Source: Comamonadaceae bacterium ALPHA2B
Lineage (GTDB): Bacteria; Pseudomonadota; Gammaproteobacteria; Burkholderiales; Burkholderiaceae_C
NCBI GenBank assembly: GCA_005503065.1
Contig: SCOE01000005.1
Span: forward strand, 62,001-126,000
Reading direction: 5' to 3'
Length of the DNA: 64,000 bases
The notes under the pieces are model-generated. The model saw only the letters and a program-made list of their open reading frames with translations. It had not been told where the DNA came from and did no database searches. The position numbers and the translations under genes were made by a program. Shown here one piece after another: positions 14,775 to 23,450 of the stretch (positions within the stretch are counted from its first letter, which is position 1; each line of letters starts with the position of its first letter).

Positions 14775-16139
14775 GTGATCCATCGACTATTCATTGCCAA
14801 TCGCGGCGAGATCGCTTTGCGTGCGGTGCGCGCTGCTCGCTCGCTGGGAGTCGAGTCCGTACTCGCGGTTTCCGCGGCAGATCGCGAGAGTCTGGCAGCT
14901 GAAGAGGCCGACATGGTCGTCGTTGTGGGCCCAGCGCCTGCCCGCCAGTCCTACCTCAACAGTGCAGGTCTCGTTCACGCTGCGAAGGCCAGTGGCTGCG
15001 ACGCCCTCCACCCCGGCTACGGCTTCCTTTCGGAGCGGGCATCCTTTGCCAAGCTCTGTGAAGAAGAAGGAATCATCTTCGTGGGTCCTCGCTCAGAGAC
15101 CATCGAGGCAGTGGGCGACAAGCTTGCGGCAAGGCGGCTAGCTTCCGCTGCGGGCATTCCGATGGTCACTGGGACCGGAAAGGTTTCCTCAACCGACGAG
15201 GCGCTCGCCATCGCTGCGCAGATTGGCTACCCGGTCATCACCAAGGCGTCTGCCGGAGGTGGCGGACGCGGCATGCGCGTGGCGCGAAGCGCCGCAGACC
15301 TGCAGGAATCGTTCGACCGGTCGTCCCAGGAGGCACTCGAAGCTTTCGGCGACGGGACGCTATACCTTGAGCGGTTTGTGGAGCGAGCCCGACACGTCGA
15401 GGTGCAGGTCATGGGCGATGGCTCAGGAGAAATTCTCCACTTCGGGGAGCGAGACTGCACTTTGCAGCGGCGCTACCAGAAGATGATGGAGGAGGCACCG
15501 GCCATTGCTCTTTCCGATGCGACGCGCAAGCGAGTGCACCAAGCGGCGATCGATCTGTTGAAGCCGCTGAACTATCGCAACGCCGGTACTGTCGAGTTTC
15601 TTTTCGACCCGGATCGCGATGAGTTCTATTTCATGGAAGTCAATGCACGAATTCAAGTGGAGCATCCGGTCTCGGAAATGCTTTGCGGTGTCGATCTGGT
15701 GCAGTTGCAGCTTCGCGTGGCTTCCGAGGGGAAGCTGCCGCTCAAGCAGTCTGACATCCAATTCAACGGACACGCCATCGAGCTGCGAATTCTCGCCGAG
15801 GACCCGAAGCGCGACTTCCTCCCATGCCCGGGGCGCCTGAGCGAATGGCAGTTCGATCTCGGCGATGCGGGTGTGCGACTGGACAGCGCCATGCGAGTGG
15901 GCACGCTGATTCCTCCTTACTACGACAGCATGATCGGAAAGCTGCTGGTTCACGGTTCAGACCGTGGAGCGGCACTGAACAAGATTAACTCCGTGCTCAA
16001 TGCAGCCAAGGTCGCAGGCATTCGTAGCAATCTCGACTTGCTTTGCTTCCTGTCTGCCCATGGGGACGTGCTTTCGAACGACTTCGACACCCGCTGGGCC
16101 GAGCGGGTCCTGATGCCTCAATTTCTTCAAGCGAACTGA
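14775..16139 (+). CDS. Biotin carboxylase (AccC-like)
   Basis: A 454-aa biotin carboxylase, GTG start (IHRLFIANRGEIALRAVRAA), full family length. ATP-grasp motifs are present: KASAGGGGRGMR at about residues 157-168, HVEVQVMGDGSGEILHFGER near 205 and EVNARIQVEHPVSE near 288. It carboxylates the biotin on the preceding carrier with bicarbonate and ATP. It is 14 bp behind the carrier gene and 10 bp ahead of a carboxyltransferase-like gene, so the three probably form one enzyme distinct from acetyl-CoA carboxylase. Confidence 0.88.
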   Translation: MIHRLFIANRGEIALRAVRAARSLGVESVLAVSAADRESLAAEEADMVVVVGPAPARQSYLNSAGLVHAAKASGCDALHPGYGFLSERASFAKLCEEEGIIFVGPRSETIEAVGDKLAARRLASAAGIPMVTGTGKVSSTDEALAIAAQIGYPVITKASAGGGGRGMRVARSAADLQESFDRSSQEALEAFGDGTLYLERFVERARHVEVQVMGDGSGEILHFGERDCTLQRRYQKMMEEAPAIALSDATRKRVHQAAIDLLKPLNYRNAGTVEFLFDPDRDEFYFMEVNARIQVEHPVSEMLCGVDLVQLQLRVASEGKLPLKQSDIQFNGHAIELRILAEDPKRDFLPCPGRLSEWQFDLGDAGVRLDSAMRVGTLIPPYYDSMIGKLLVHGSDRGAALNKINSVLNAAKVAGIRSNLDLLCFLSAHGDVLSNDFDTRWAERVLMPQFLQAN

Positions 16140-16149
16140 TCTACTAGCC

Positions 16150-17613
16150 ATGGCACACATTCAAATTCTCGACACCACTATCCGTGACGGCCAGCAAGCT
16201 CTCTGGGGTATGCGAATGAAGGCGGGGATGGCCTTGCCCGTCGCGCCGATCATCGACAAGACAGGCTATTGCGTGATTGACACGACCGCTTCGTCTCTGT
16301 TCGAAGTGCTCGTTCGCAGTTGCCAAGAGAATCCTTGGGAGGGCCTGGATGCGCTGGTGGAAGCGATGCCGCGCACCCCCAAGCGCGCAGGCATGCGCTC
16401 TAACGCCGCCGTGACCTTCTCCATCACGCCTGACGCTCTGATGGATGCGTGGATGCGTCAGTTAAATGCCCATGGCCTTCGCAGCTTCTGGGTCTATGAC
16501 GTGCTTTTCAACATCGACAAGATGCTGAGGCTCGCGAAGGTGGCCAAGGAGTTCGGGTCCACGTGCGCAGGCGCTTTGATGTTCACGCTGTCACCCGTGC
16601 ACACCGATGCCTACTACGCCGACAAGGCGCAGAAGCTTGCCGCTTCCGACGACATTGATTCGATCCTGATCTACGATACGGCCGGTGTACTGGAGAAGGA
16701 ACGGCTCAGTACGCTGATTCCTGCGATTTTGGCTGTGTCGCGCGGCAAGCCCATCGAACTGCATGCAAACAACATCCTTGGCCAGTCCGGCAAGGCCTAT
16801 CTCGACGCCGTGGATCTCGGCGTAACTATTCTCCATACGTCCTCGCGGCCTCTGGCGAACGGTCCAGCCGTGCCCTCCGTGCAGATGTTTGCGCACAACC
16901 TAGAAGTCATGGGCCACACCCATGACTTGAACCTGGACCTGCTTGACCCTGTGGCGAAGCACTTCGAACGCGTGGGACGCGCCGCAGGGTATTTGATCAA
17001 CCAGAACAACGAGTACGACGTGCTTGCCGTCAAGCACCAGATCCCGGGTGGGATGGTTGGCACGTTGAAGGCCAACCTGGCCACTCACCGCATGGAGCAC
17101 CGGCTGGACGAAGTGCTCCGCGAGACCGCTATTGTGCGCCGTGAGCTGGCCTACCCAGGCATGGCCACACCGTTCAGCCAGATCGTGGGCATCCAGGCAG
17201 TGCTGAACATCGTGACCGGTAAGCGCTATTCGATCGTTTCGGATGAGGTCATTGCGTATGCCGCGGGGCATTACGGGGAGATGGTTGCACCTATCGAGCC
17301 CAACGTCCTCGACATGATCATGTCCAACGCGCGTGCCAAACACGTGGTGGCGAATCCGCCGGAGCAGCCCACGATTCAAGAGCTGCGCAAGCGGCATGGC
17401 ACAGAGGACGACGACGAACTGCTACTGCGGGCACTGGTTCCGGAGGCCGATCTCGAGCGGATGCGTGCAGCGGGTCCGCTGCGTCGGGACTACCCAATGT
17501 TCTCCAGTCCGGAGCTGGAGGAAGTGGCGCGTCTCATCCGGACCACGAAGCTGCCCAGCGCCCAAATTCGCATGGGTGAGGTCGAGCTCGAACTTTTCGG
17601 AGCAAAAGCATGA
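16150..17613 (+). CDS. Carboxyltransferase, pyruvate carboxylase/OadA-like, variant metal site
   Basis: A 487-aa DRE-TIM barrel protein with a PC/OadA-type C-terminal extension. DTTIRDGQQALWGMRM at residues 8-23 corresponds to the DTTxRDAHQSL region of pyruvate and oxaloacetate carboxyltransferases and supplies the metal aspartate (D13). Two usual metal ligands differ. In ILIYDTAGV, Y175 stands where the carbamylated lysine of IKDMAGL normally lies. In IELHANNILG the HxH pair reads H205-A-N207. The fold is kept, so the acceptor is probably not pyruvate. It overlaps surE by four bases. The alignment is by eye. Confidence 0.75.
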   Translation: MAHIQILDTTIRDGQQALWGMRMKAGMALPVAPIIDKTGYCVIDTTASSLFEVLVRSCQENPWEGLDALVEAMPRTPKRAGMRSNAAVTFSITPDALMDAWMRQLNAHGLRSFWVYDVLFNIDKMLRLAKVAKEFGSTCAGALMFTLSPVHTDAYYADKAQKLAASDDIDSILIYDTAGVLEKERLSTLIPAILAVSRGKPIELHANNILGQSGKAYLDAVDLGVTILHTSSRPLANGPAVPSVQMFAHNLEVMGHTHDLNLDLLDPVAKHFERVGRAAGYLINQNNEYDVLAVKHQIPGGMVGTLKANLATHRMEHRLDEVLRETAIVRRELAYPGMATPFSQIVGIQAVLNIVTGKRYSIVSDEVIAYAAGHYGEMVAPIEPNVLDMIMSNARAKHVVANPPEQPTIQELRKRHGTEDDDELLLRALVPEADLERMRAAGPLRRDYPMFSSPELEEVARLIRTTKLPSAQIRMGEVELELFGAKA

Positions 17614-18401
17614 GCGCCGATCAACTGACTGCGCTGACGCGACGCATCCTGATCGTCAACGACGATGGAGTGCAATCTCGAGGGATTGCCTTGCTTGAAC
17701 GTGCGGCGCGTACTTTCGGTGGCGAAGTCATCGTCATCGCGCCCGACGAAGAGCGCTCGGGCGCAGGCCAGTCGATTTCGCTGTCGGTCCCGTTGCGTGT
17801 TCGTCAGATCGAACCCAATCGATTCGCAGTGAAAGGCTCGCCCGCGGACTGCGTCATGCTCGCAATTCGCGAGTTGCTCAAGGACGGGCCACCCACGCTG
17901 GTGTTGTCCGGTGTCAACCACGGCGAGAACTTGGCTGACGATCTGGCCTATTCGGGCACCTCTGGTGCGGCCATGGAGGCGTCCCAATTCGGCATTCCCG
18001 CGATTGCGTTCAGTCAGGTGCGCGAGCTAGGCCAGATGCCCAGTTTTGACGTGGCAGAAAAGCACATTGAGGAGGTTCTCACCAAGTTGCTGGCAGCGCC
18101 ATGGCGAGAGGGCTTGGTGTTCAACGTGAACTTTCCAGCCGTTCCCGGTGGAGAGATCACGGGCATTGAAATGGTGCCCGTCGGACGCCGAGTTCGGCGC
18201 CCGTTCTTTCCGATCGCGGGCAAGGATGGGCGCAACATCCCTTACTACTGGGTGGGTGTGGACTATGCCCACGAAGTCGAGGCCACGCCAGGCACAGACC
18301 TCGCGTCTGTGCGAAAACGCGCGATCTCGGTAACTCCTCTGCGCAGAGACCCGACCGACGATTACATGTTGGACCAACTCGAGCATTTCTTTAAATCATG
18401 A
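17610..18401 (+). CDS. SurE-family 5'-nucleotidase/phosphatase
   Basis: A 263-aa SurE protein of normal length. Metal and active-site motifs are intact: ILIVNDDG (D18, D19), the serine in EERSGAGQS, SGVNHGENLADD with N103, and YSGTSGAA. SurE enzymes remove phosphate from nucleoside monophosphates and some other phosphomonoesters. ATGA overlaps on both sides couple it to the carboxyltransferase and the beta-keto acid cleavage enzyme, unlike housekeeping surE, which usually lies near pcm, nlpD and rpoS. It may hydrolyse a phosphorylated intermediate, or AMP released by the dikinase-like step; both are inferences. Confidence 0.85.
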   Translation: MSADQLTALTRRILIVNDDGVQSRGIALLERAARTFGGEVIVIAPDEERSGAGQSISLSVPLRVRQIEPNRFAVKGSPADCVMLAIRELLKDGPPTLVLSGVNHGENLADDLAYSGTSGAAMEASQFGIPAIAFSQVRELGQMPSFDVAEKHIEEVLTKLLAAPWREGLVFNVNFPAVPGGEITGIEMVPVGRRVRRPFFPIAGKDGRNIPYYWVGVDYAHEVEATPGTDLASVRKRAISVTPLRRDPTDDYMLDQLEHFFKS

Positions 18402-19339
18402 GCAAGCCATCTCGGCCCAAGGCCATCATCACCTGCGCCGTGACGGGCGCCGTGCATACCCCGTCAATGTCAGCGGCTCTGCCTGTCACCCCGCAGGAAA
18501 TTGTGGCGTCCAGTCTGGAAGCCGCCGAAGCGGGTGCCGCAGTCATCCATTTGCATGCCCGCAATCCGGTCGACGGTCGGCCGACCCCTGACCCGGATGT
18601 ATTCATGCAGTTTCTGCCCGAAATTCACGCTCGTTCAGACGCTGTGATCAATATCACGACCGGCGGCAGTACGCGCATGACTTTGGAAGACCGACTCGCA
18701 GCACCGTTGCGCGTGAAGCCGGAACTGTGCTCACTCAACCTTGGGTCCATGAATTTCGTGTTCTCGCAGATGGCGCAGAAGTACGACTCATGGAAGCATG
18801 GCTGGGAAAAAGATTACGTCGAGGGGAGCGACGACGTGATCTTCTGCAACACGTTCAGGGACATCGAGAAGATCATTCGTTTGCTGGGACATCAGCATGG
18901 GGCTCGGTTCGAATTCGAATGCTACGACGTCGGGCATCTCTACGCGCTGGCGGACTTTGCGCAGCGACAGATCGCGAAACCCCCGTTCTTCGTGCAAATG
19001 ATCTTCGGTGTCAGAGGCGGTATCGGCGCCGACGCATCGCACCTCACTCACATGAAAGACACTGCTGACAAGCTGTTCGGCAGCGACTATGTATTCTCAG
19101 TGATGGCGGCGGGGCGACATCAGATTCCCTTCGCGACCCAAAGTGCCACCATGGGCGGCAGCGTCCGAGTCGGCCTTGAAGATAGTCTATTCATTGCACG
19201 GCGTACCTTGGCGGAGTCCAACGCGCAGCAGGTGAGAAAGATCAAGCACCTGCTGGACGAGCTTGGTGTAGAGGTCGCCACACCAGCAGATGTCCGCAAG
19301 ATGCTTCAGCTCAAAGGACGAAGCAATGTGGGCTTTTGA
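18398..19339 (+). CDS. Beta-keto acid cleavage enzyme (BKACE, DUF849)
   Basis: A 313-aa member of the family of 3-keto-5-aminohexanoate cleavage enzyme. The opening ITCAVTGAVHTPSMSAALPV, zinc motif HLHAR (H51, H53) and ECYDVGHLYALADF are typical. Family enzymes condense a beta-keto acid with acetyl-CoA, giving acetoacetate and a new acyl-CoA. Last gene of the operon, overlapping surE by ATGA. As a ketone carboxylated at its methyl carbon is a beta-keto acid, this is the natural next step after the carboxylase genes. The specific substrate cannot be read from sequence. Confidence 0.85.
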   Translation: MSKPSRPKAIITCAVTGAVHTPSMSAALPVTPQEIVASSLEAAEAGAAVIHLHARNPVDGRPTPDPDVFMQFLPEIHARSDAVINITTGGSTRMTLEDRLAAPLRVKPELCSLNLGSMNFVFSQMAQKYDSWKHGWEKDYVEGSDDVIFCNTFRDIEKIIRLLGHQHGARFEFECYDVGHLYALADFAQRQIAKPPFFVQMIFGVRGGIGADASHLTHMKDTADKLFGSDYVFSVMAAGRHQIPFATQSATMGGSVRVGLEDSLFIARRTLAESNAQQVRKIKHLLDELGVEVATPADVRKMLQLKGRSNVGF

Positions 19340-19380
19340 ACGAGGTGCCAGACGCTTGGTTGCTCGTAGCCGCAAATTGT

Positions 19381-20397
19381 CTAGTCGTCTTGGGTCTCCC
19401 ATTCAGCGCCTGTGTCAGTCTCGACGGCGCGAACGATTTCGTCCTCCATGGCCTTCGCTTCCGGCGTCTGATTCCTTTCCCTTAGCCGCGCAAGGTAGAG
19501 CGTGCGACTCAACGCTGGCTTAAGCGGCTTTGCGACGAACTCTCCCGAGTCGAGTTGTCTCGTGCAAGCCATGTTTGGCAGGATCGCGCAACCCAGCCCC
19601 TGAGAGATCATCGTCCTCATCAGAGACACACTGTCCATCCTAATCATGGGTTCAATTTCAATGTTGCCGTCTTGCAGGTATCTCTCAATGACGAACCGAG
19701 TGCCATGCACTGCAGCAGGAAGCAGAAGATCAGAAATAGCTTGCAGTCGCCCGCGTTCGATCAACGCTTCGCCAGCAAGCGCATGATCATGACGCATCGT
19801 GAGATAGAGGTGCTCAGTAACGATTTTTCGCGTCGCGATCTTCTGCGAGTTCGGGTTGTGCAGCACCACCGCAAGATCTACGGCTGCGTCGGCCAGATAC
19901 TGATGCACATGTCCACTCGAAGCCTCAAGCACAGTGAGCTTTGTGTTGGGGTACTTCTGCGAGAACTGCTGGATCACCTTTGGGAAGTAGCGGCTGGAGA
20001 ACGGGCGCGGAGCGGCGATCGTGACTCGGCCACGCACACCGCCCCGGGCCATGGTGATCTGTTCACGCGCGCTTTCCATCTCCCGAATGATCCGTTCAGC
20101 TTGCGCGAGCAGAAGTTCGCCTGCGTGGGTAAGCGTGACGCCACGGCTTTCCCTAAGCAGCAAGGGGGCGCCCAGCTCCTCCTCGAGCAACTGAATCTGA
20201 CGGCTCAATGTGGACTGCGCAAGATCCAGGGCAGCTTCAGCCGCAGTGAAGCTGCCCATCTTCGCCACTTGAGAAAAGTAGAACAGCCGCCGGCTGTCGA
20301 TGAGGTGTTGAGCAACTCGTTCGCCGAGGGCACTGCGTTTGCTGCGCGTGCTGGAGCCGCGCTCTTTAGGGGGGGGATCGCTTTCTCCAGAATTCAT
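19381..20397 (-). CDS. LysR-type transcriptional regulator of the cargo operon
   Basis: A 338-aa LysR protein, convergent with the operon. After a 33-residue basic extension, the winged helix reads LFYFSQVAKMGSFTAAEAAL, then LDLAQSTLSRQIQLLEEELG; the rest is the ligand-binding domain, with RGRVTIAAPRPFSSRYFPKV at its start and DSVSLMRTMISQGLGCAILP near residue 270. It probably activates the operon from the palindrome at 9305-9321 and may act on the divergent substrate-binding gene at 20505. Base composition matches the operon rather than the ICE backbone, so it likely travelled with it. Confidence 0.85.
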   Translation of the reverse strand: MNSGESDPPPKERGSSTRSKRSALGERVAQHLIDSRRLFYFSQVAKMGSFTAAEAALDLAQSTLSRQIQLLEEELGAPLLLRESRGVTLTHAGELLLAQAERIIREMESAREQITMARGGVRGRVTIAAPRPFSSRYFPKVIQQFSQKYPNTKLTVLEASSGHVHQYLADAAVDLAVVLHNPNSQKIATRKIVTEHLYLTMRHDHALAGEALIERGRLQAISDLLLPAAVHGTRFVIERYLQDGNIEIEPMIRMDSVSLMRTMISQGLGCAILPNMACTRQLDSGEFVAKPLKPALSRTLYLARLRERNQTPEAKAMEDEIVRAVETDTGAEWETQDD

Positions 20398-20504
20398 TTC
20401 TTTGAGCTGGCACGTAAGTGGAAGCCGGCTAAGAGATGCTCGTCGGAGAGATCAGCTCAGCGCCTGTACGGCCGCAGTTTATCGAACAGTTTGGAAGGTC
20501 ATCT

Positions 20505-21824
20505 ATGCAGGCTAGTCCCAGTTTGAATACGCCTTCCGCGCCGGAGCCGCCAGTGGCTGTGCAGCGCCGAAGTGTACTGTGGGCCGCCGGAGCGCTTCTT
20601 TGTGGCCGTTCTGCCCTGGCGCTTTCTGCACAAGCGAATGATCCCATCCGTCTAGCGCTGGTCGAAAGCCTCAGCGGCCCGTTCGCCAACACGGGCGAGG
20701 CGGTCTTCCGCAACCTGCTGTGGGCGGTGGAGCGCGTCAATGCGCGCGGCGGCATTGCCCTGCCCGGCGGCGCGCGGCCGCTGCAACTGGAGCGCTACGA
20801 CAGCAAGGGCCAGAACGACGAGGCGCTGTCGGCCATGCGCGCGGCGCTGGACGGCGGCGCGCTGGCCGTACTGCAGGGCAATTCCTCGGCCACGGCCGCG
20901 GCCCTGCTCGATGGCCTGGCCAAGCACAACGAGCGCAACGGCTCGCGCCAGGCGCTGTACCTCAACTACTCGGCCGTGGATCCGGTGCTGACCAATGAGC
21001 GCTGCAGCTTCTGGCACTTCCGCTTCGATGCCCATGCCGACATGCGCGTGACGGCGCTGATGGATGTGCTCAGGGACGACCGAGAGGTGCAGGCGGCCTA
21101 CCTGATCGGCCAGGACTACAGCTTCGGCCAGGCCGTGCTGCGCGAAACGAAGCGGCAGTTGGGCCTGCGGCGGCCCGACGTGCGCATCGTGGGGGAGGAA
21201 CTACACCCCATGGGCCGCGTGAAGGACTTCGCGCCCTATGCGGTGAAGATCAAGGCCAGCGGCGCGCAGGCCGTGATCACGGGCAACTGGGGCAACGACC
21301 TCACGCTGTTGGTGAAGGCCGCGCGCGAGGTCGGCTTCGACGGTAAATTTTATACCTTCTACGGCAATGCGCTGGGCGCTCCTGCGGCGCTGGGCGAGGC
21401 GGGCGTCGGCAAGGTGATTGCCGTGGCCGACTGGTTGCCCAACGTGCCCACGCCGGAGTCCGCCGAGTTCTACCGCGCCTTTCGCGCACGCTTCCCGAAC
21501 CCGGCTGAAGACTATGTGCACATGCGCATGCAACTGCTGATCGAGGCGCTGGCCCGGGCGGTGGCCGAAGCACGCAGCACCGAGGCTGTGGCGGTGGCCC
21601 GCAAACTGGAGCAGGCGCGCGTGAGCCTGGCGGGCCGCAGCGGCCACATGCGGGCCGCCGACCACCAGTTCCAACAGTCGCTGGTGGTGGGCGTGATGGA
21701 CCGCCAGGGCACGCCCGGCGTGCCTTTCGACGTCGAAGGCTCGGGCTATGGCTTTCGCGTGATCAAGGACATCGCGCCGGCGCTGGCGGAGATGCCGCAC
21801 TACTGTCGGATGGCAAGGCCTTAA
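20505..21824 (+). CDS. ABC transporter substrate-binding protein (LivJ-type), orphan
   Basis: A 439-aa periplasmic-binding protein of the branched-chain amino acid type. ATG 20505 follows GGAAGG. The N-terminus carries RRSVLWAAGALL and then ALSAQA, which fits a twin-arginine-type signal peptide; the mature part starts near DPIRLALVESLSGPFANTGE. Members bind amino acids, amides, aromatic acids or related compounds. No permease or ATPase genes accompany it, so it must share another transporter or act as a sensor. It is divergent from the LysR gene. GC rises steadily from the 5' end into the body of the gene. Confidence 0.8.
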   Translation: MQASPSLNTPSAPEPPVAVQRRSVLWAAGALLCGRSALALSAQANDPIRLALVESLSGPFANTGEAVFRNLLWAVERVNARGGIALPGGARPLQLERYDSKGQNDEALSAMRAALDGGALAVLQGNSSATAAALLDGLAKHNERNGSRQALYLNYSAVDPVLTNERCSFWHFRFDAHADMRVTALMDVLRDDREVQAAYLIGQDYSFGQAVLRETKRQLGLRRPDVRIVGEELHPMGRVKDFAPYAVKIKASGAQAVITGNWGNDLTLLVKAAREVGFDGKFYTFYGNALGAPAALGEAGVGKVIAVADWLPNVPTPESAEFYRAFRARFPNPAEDYVHMRMQLLIEALARAVAEARSTEAVAVARKLEQARVSLAGRSGHMRAADHQFQQSLVVGVMDRQGTPGVPFDVEGSGYGFRVIKDIAPALAEMPHYCRMARP

Positions 21825-22139
21825 ACGAGCAGTGACAGCCGCTGGCGGTCCGAACACCCACCGCTCGGAAATGGTCGACTTCAGGGGGTGGTTAGACCTG
21901 GCTGCGCTTGAGCGGGAAGGTCGTGTGAGATTCAGAACATTGCAGAAACAGTAGCCAGCCGGAGACCGCATAGAGCGCAGCCAATGATCGCAGAACTCAT
22001 TGCCTCGCGAAGTTGCTTGGTCCAACGGAAGGCGGCCTTTGCTGACCCAGAACTTAACGGTGACTTTTGGCCAGAAAGACAAGAATGTGGGGAGTACACG
22101 GCTTCTGAGCCACTCACTGATTGGAGTCATTCGAGCACG
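21825..22139. other. Intergenic stretch, no gene recognised
   Basis: About 315 bp of lower GC between the orphan binding protein and the ICE lysR gene. Short open frames on both strands are not recognised. It may hold remnants of the DNA that brought in the cargo, but no insertion-sequence motif could be identified. Confidence 0.3.
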
Positions 22140-23111
22140 ATGGATCAACCACCGCCACAGCGACGACGCGATCCGATCTCTCCATTCCTTGGCGGCTTGA
22201 AGCTGGCCCATACCATCACGCTGCGCGACCTGTCGCACTTCCGCGCCGTGGCTGCCACGCAGAACGTGCACCGCGCAGCGGACGAACTGGGCATCGACCC
22301 TTCGGCGCTGGCGCGCTCCATCCGCGAATTCGAGGAGAAGCTGGACGTGGCGCTGTTCGAGCGCACGCCCAGCGGCATGCGACTGACGCCGGCCGGCGAG
22401 GCGCTGAGCGAGCACAGCGACGAGCTGCTGCTGAACTTCGAGCATGCGCTGCGCATCGCGCAGGAAACAGATGAGCGGCAGAGCCTGCCGCTGCGCGTGG
22501 GCATCGCCGACGGACTGGTGCAGCCGCTGCTATCGCAGCGCCTGGCGCAGTGGCGTGCGATGGAGCCCCGCACGGGCCTGGTGATCAGCGAGGTGCGCGC
22601 CAGCGAGCTGGCGGCCGGCCTGCGCCGGTGGGAACTGGACGTGGGCTTTTCCTTCGGCGTGGACCAGGAGCGCGGTCTGGCGCAGGAGTCCGTGTGGTCT
22701 TATCCGCTGGTGGTGCTGGTGCCGACCGGGCATGCGCTGGCGGTCCATTCGGAGTTGACGCTGCCCCAGGTGATCGAGCATCCGCTGGTGGTCTGCGACC
22801 CGTACTACAAGCCGGGCGTGCACCGGCAGATCGACGCGCTGGTCCGCCGTGACGGCGCGAAACCTGCCATCGCCTGCCAGGCCGCCAGCCTGGCGGGCTT
22901 CATCACCCGCATCGGCAGCGGGGATGGCATTGGCCTGGCCGACGAAGGCCACATGCTCACCGTGAGCCGGCCGGACATCGTGTCCATCCCGCTGCGCGAC
23001 GAGTCGGCTTCGCTGACGACCTTCGTGCTGTACCGACGGGCGAAGAAGCCTCTGCCGTTGGCACTTCGGCGGTTCATCGCGCACGTGAAGGCAGGGCAAA
23101 ACCCGGCATAG
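22140..23111 (+). CDS. LysR-family regulator of the ICE transfer region
   Basis: A LysR protein of about 323 aa from ATG 22140; a TTG at 22197 would give the more usual start, just before ITLRDLSHFRAVAATQNVHR. The winged helix continues with AADELGIDPSALARSIREFE. The ligand-binding domain includes LRVGIADGLVQPLLSQRLAQ and a C-terminal GDGIGLADEGHM. A LysR gene of this type regularly precedes traG in Tn4371-family ICEs and is thought to control transfer genes. High GC separates it from the cargo LysR gene. Confidence 0.8.
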   Translation: MDQPPPQRRRDPISPFLGGLKLAHTITLRDLSHFRAVAATQNVHRAADELGIDPSALARSIREFEEKLDVALFERTPSGMRLTPAGEALSEHSDELLLNFEHALRIAQETDERQSLPLRVGIADGLVQPLLSQRLAQWRAMEPRTGLVISEVRASELAAGLRRWELDVGFSFGVDQERGLAQESVWSYPLVVLVPTGHALAVHSELTLPQVIEHPLVVCDPYYKPGVHRQIDALVRRDGAKPAIACQAASLAGFITRIGSGDGIGLADEGHMLTVSRPDIVSIPLRDESASLTTFVLYRRAKKPLPLALRRFIAHVKAGQNPA

Positions 23112-23450
23112 CCTCAGCCGGCGACACGCTGGCATGGCCCGCAGCACGCGGGCCTGCGCCACAGCCTGCGGCAGATACGGCCATGGACATCGTGGGCGCT
23201 GCTGTTGATCCTTGCCGCAGAGACAAGCCCGCGGAATGCAGTGGCCAGCGGGAGCATCACAACAACATGAACTGACGCCACGCCGTTCGCGGCTCTGGCC
23301 TCGCCCTTCGGTGGCGACTTCCGAACAGCGTGCGCTGCGCTGCGCCCCGATGGGTGGGTCGCGCGGGCGCTTGATTCCAGACTCGTGCGATGCGTGCCAC
23401 GGGGGCACGCCTGCGCAGAACGAGCGCTGGATGCGTCGGAAGGAGCGTGC
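23112..23450. other. Non-coding leader before traG
   Basis: About 340 bp without a supported gene. A short inverted repeat, GCGTGCC with GGCACGC, lies near 23394-23412 about 40 bp before the traG start and could be an operator. Nothing else is recognised. Confidence 0.3.
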
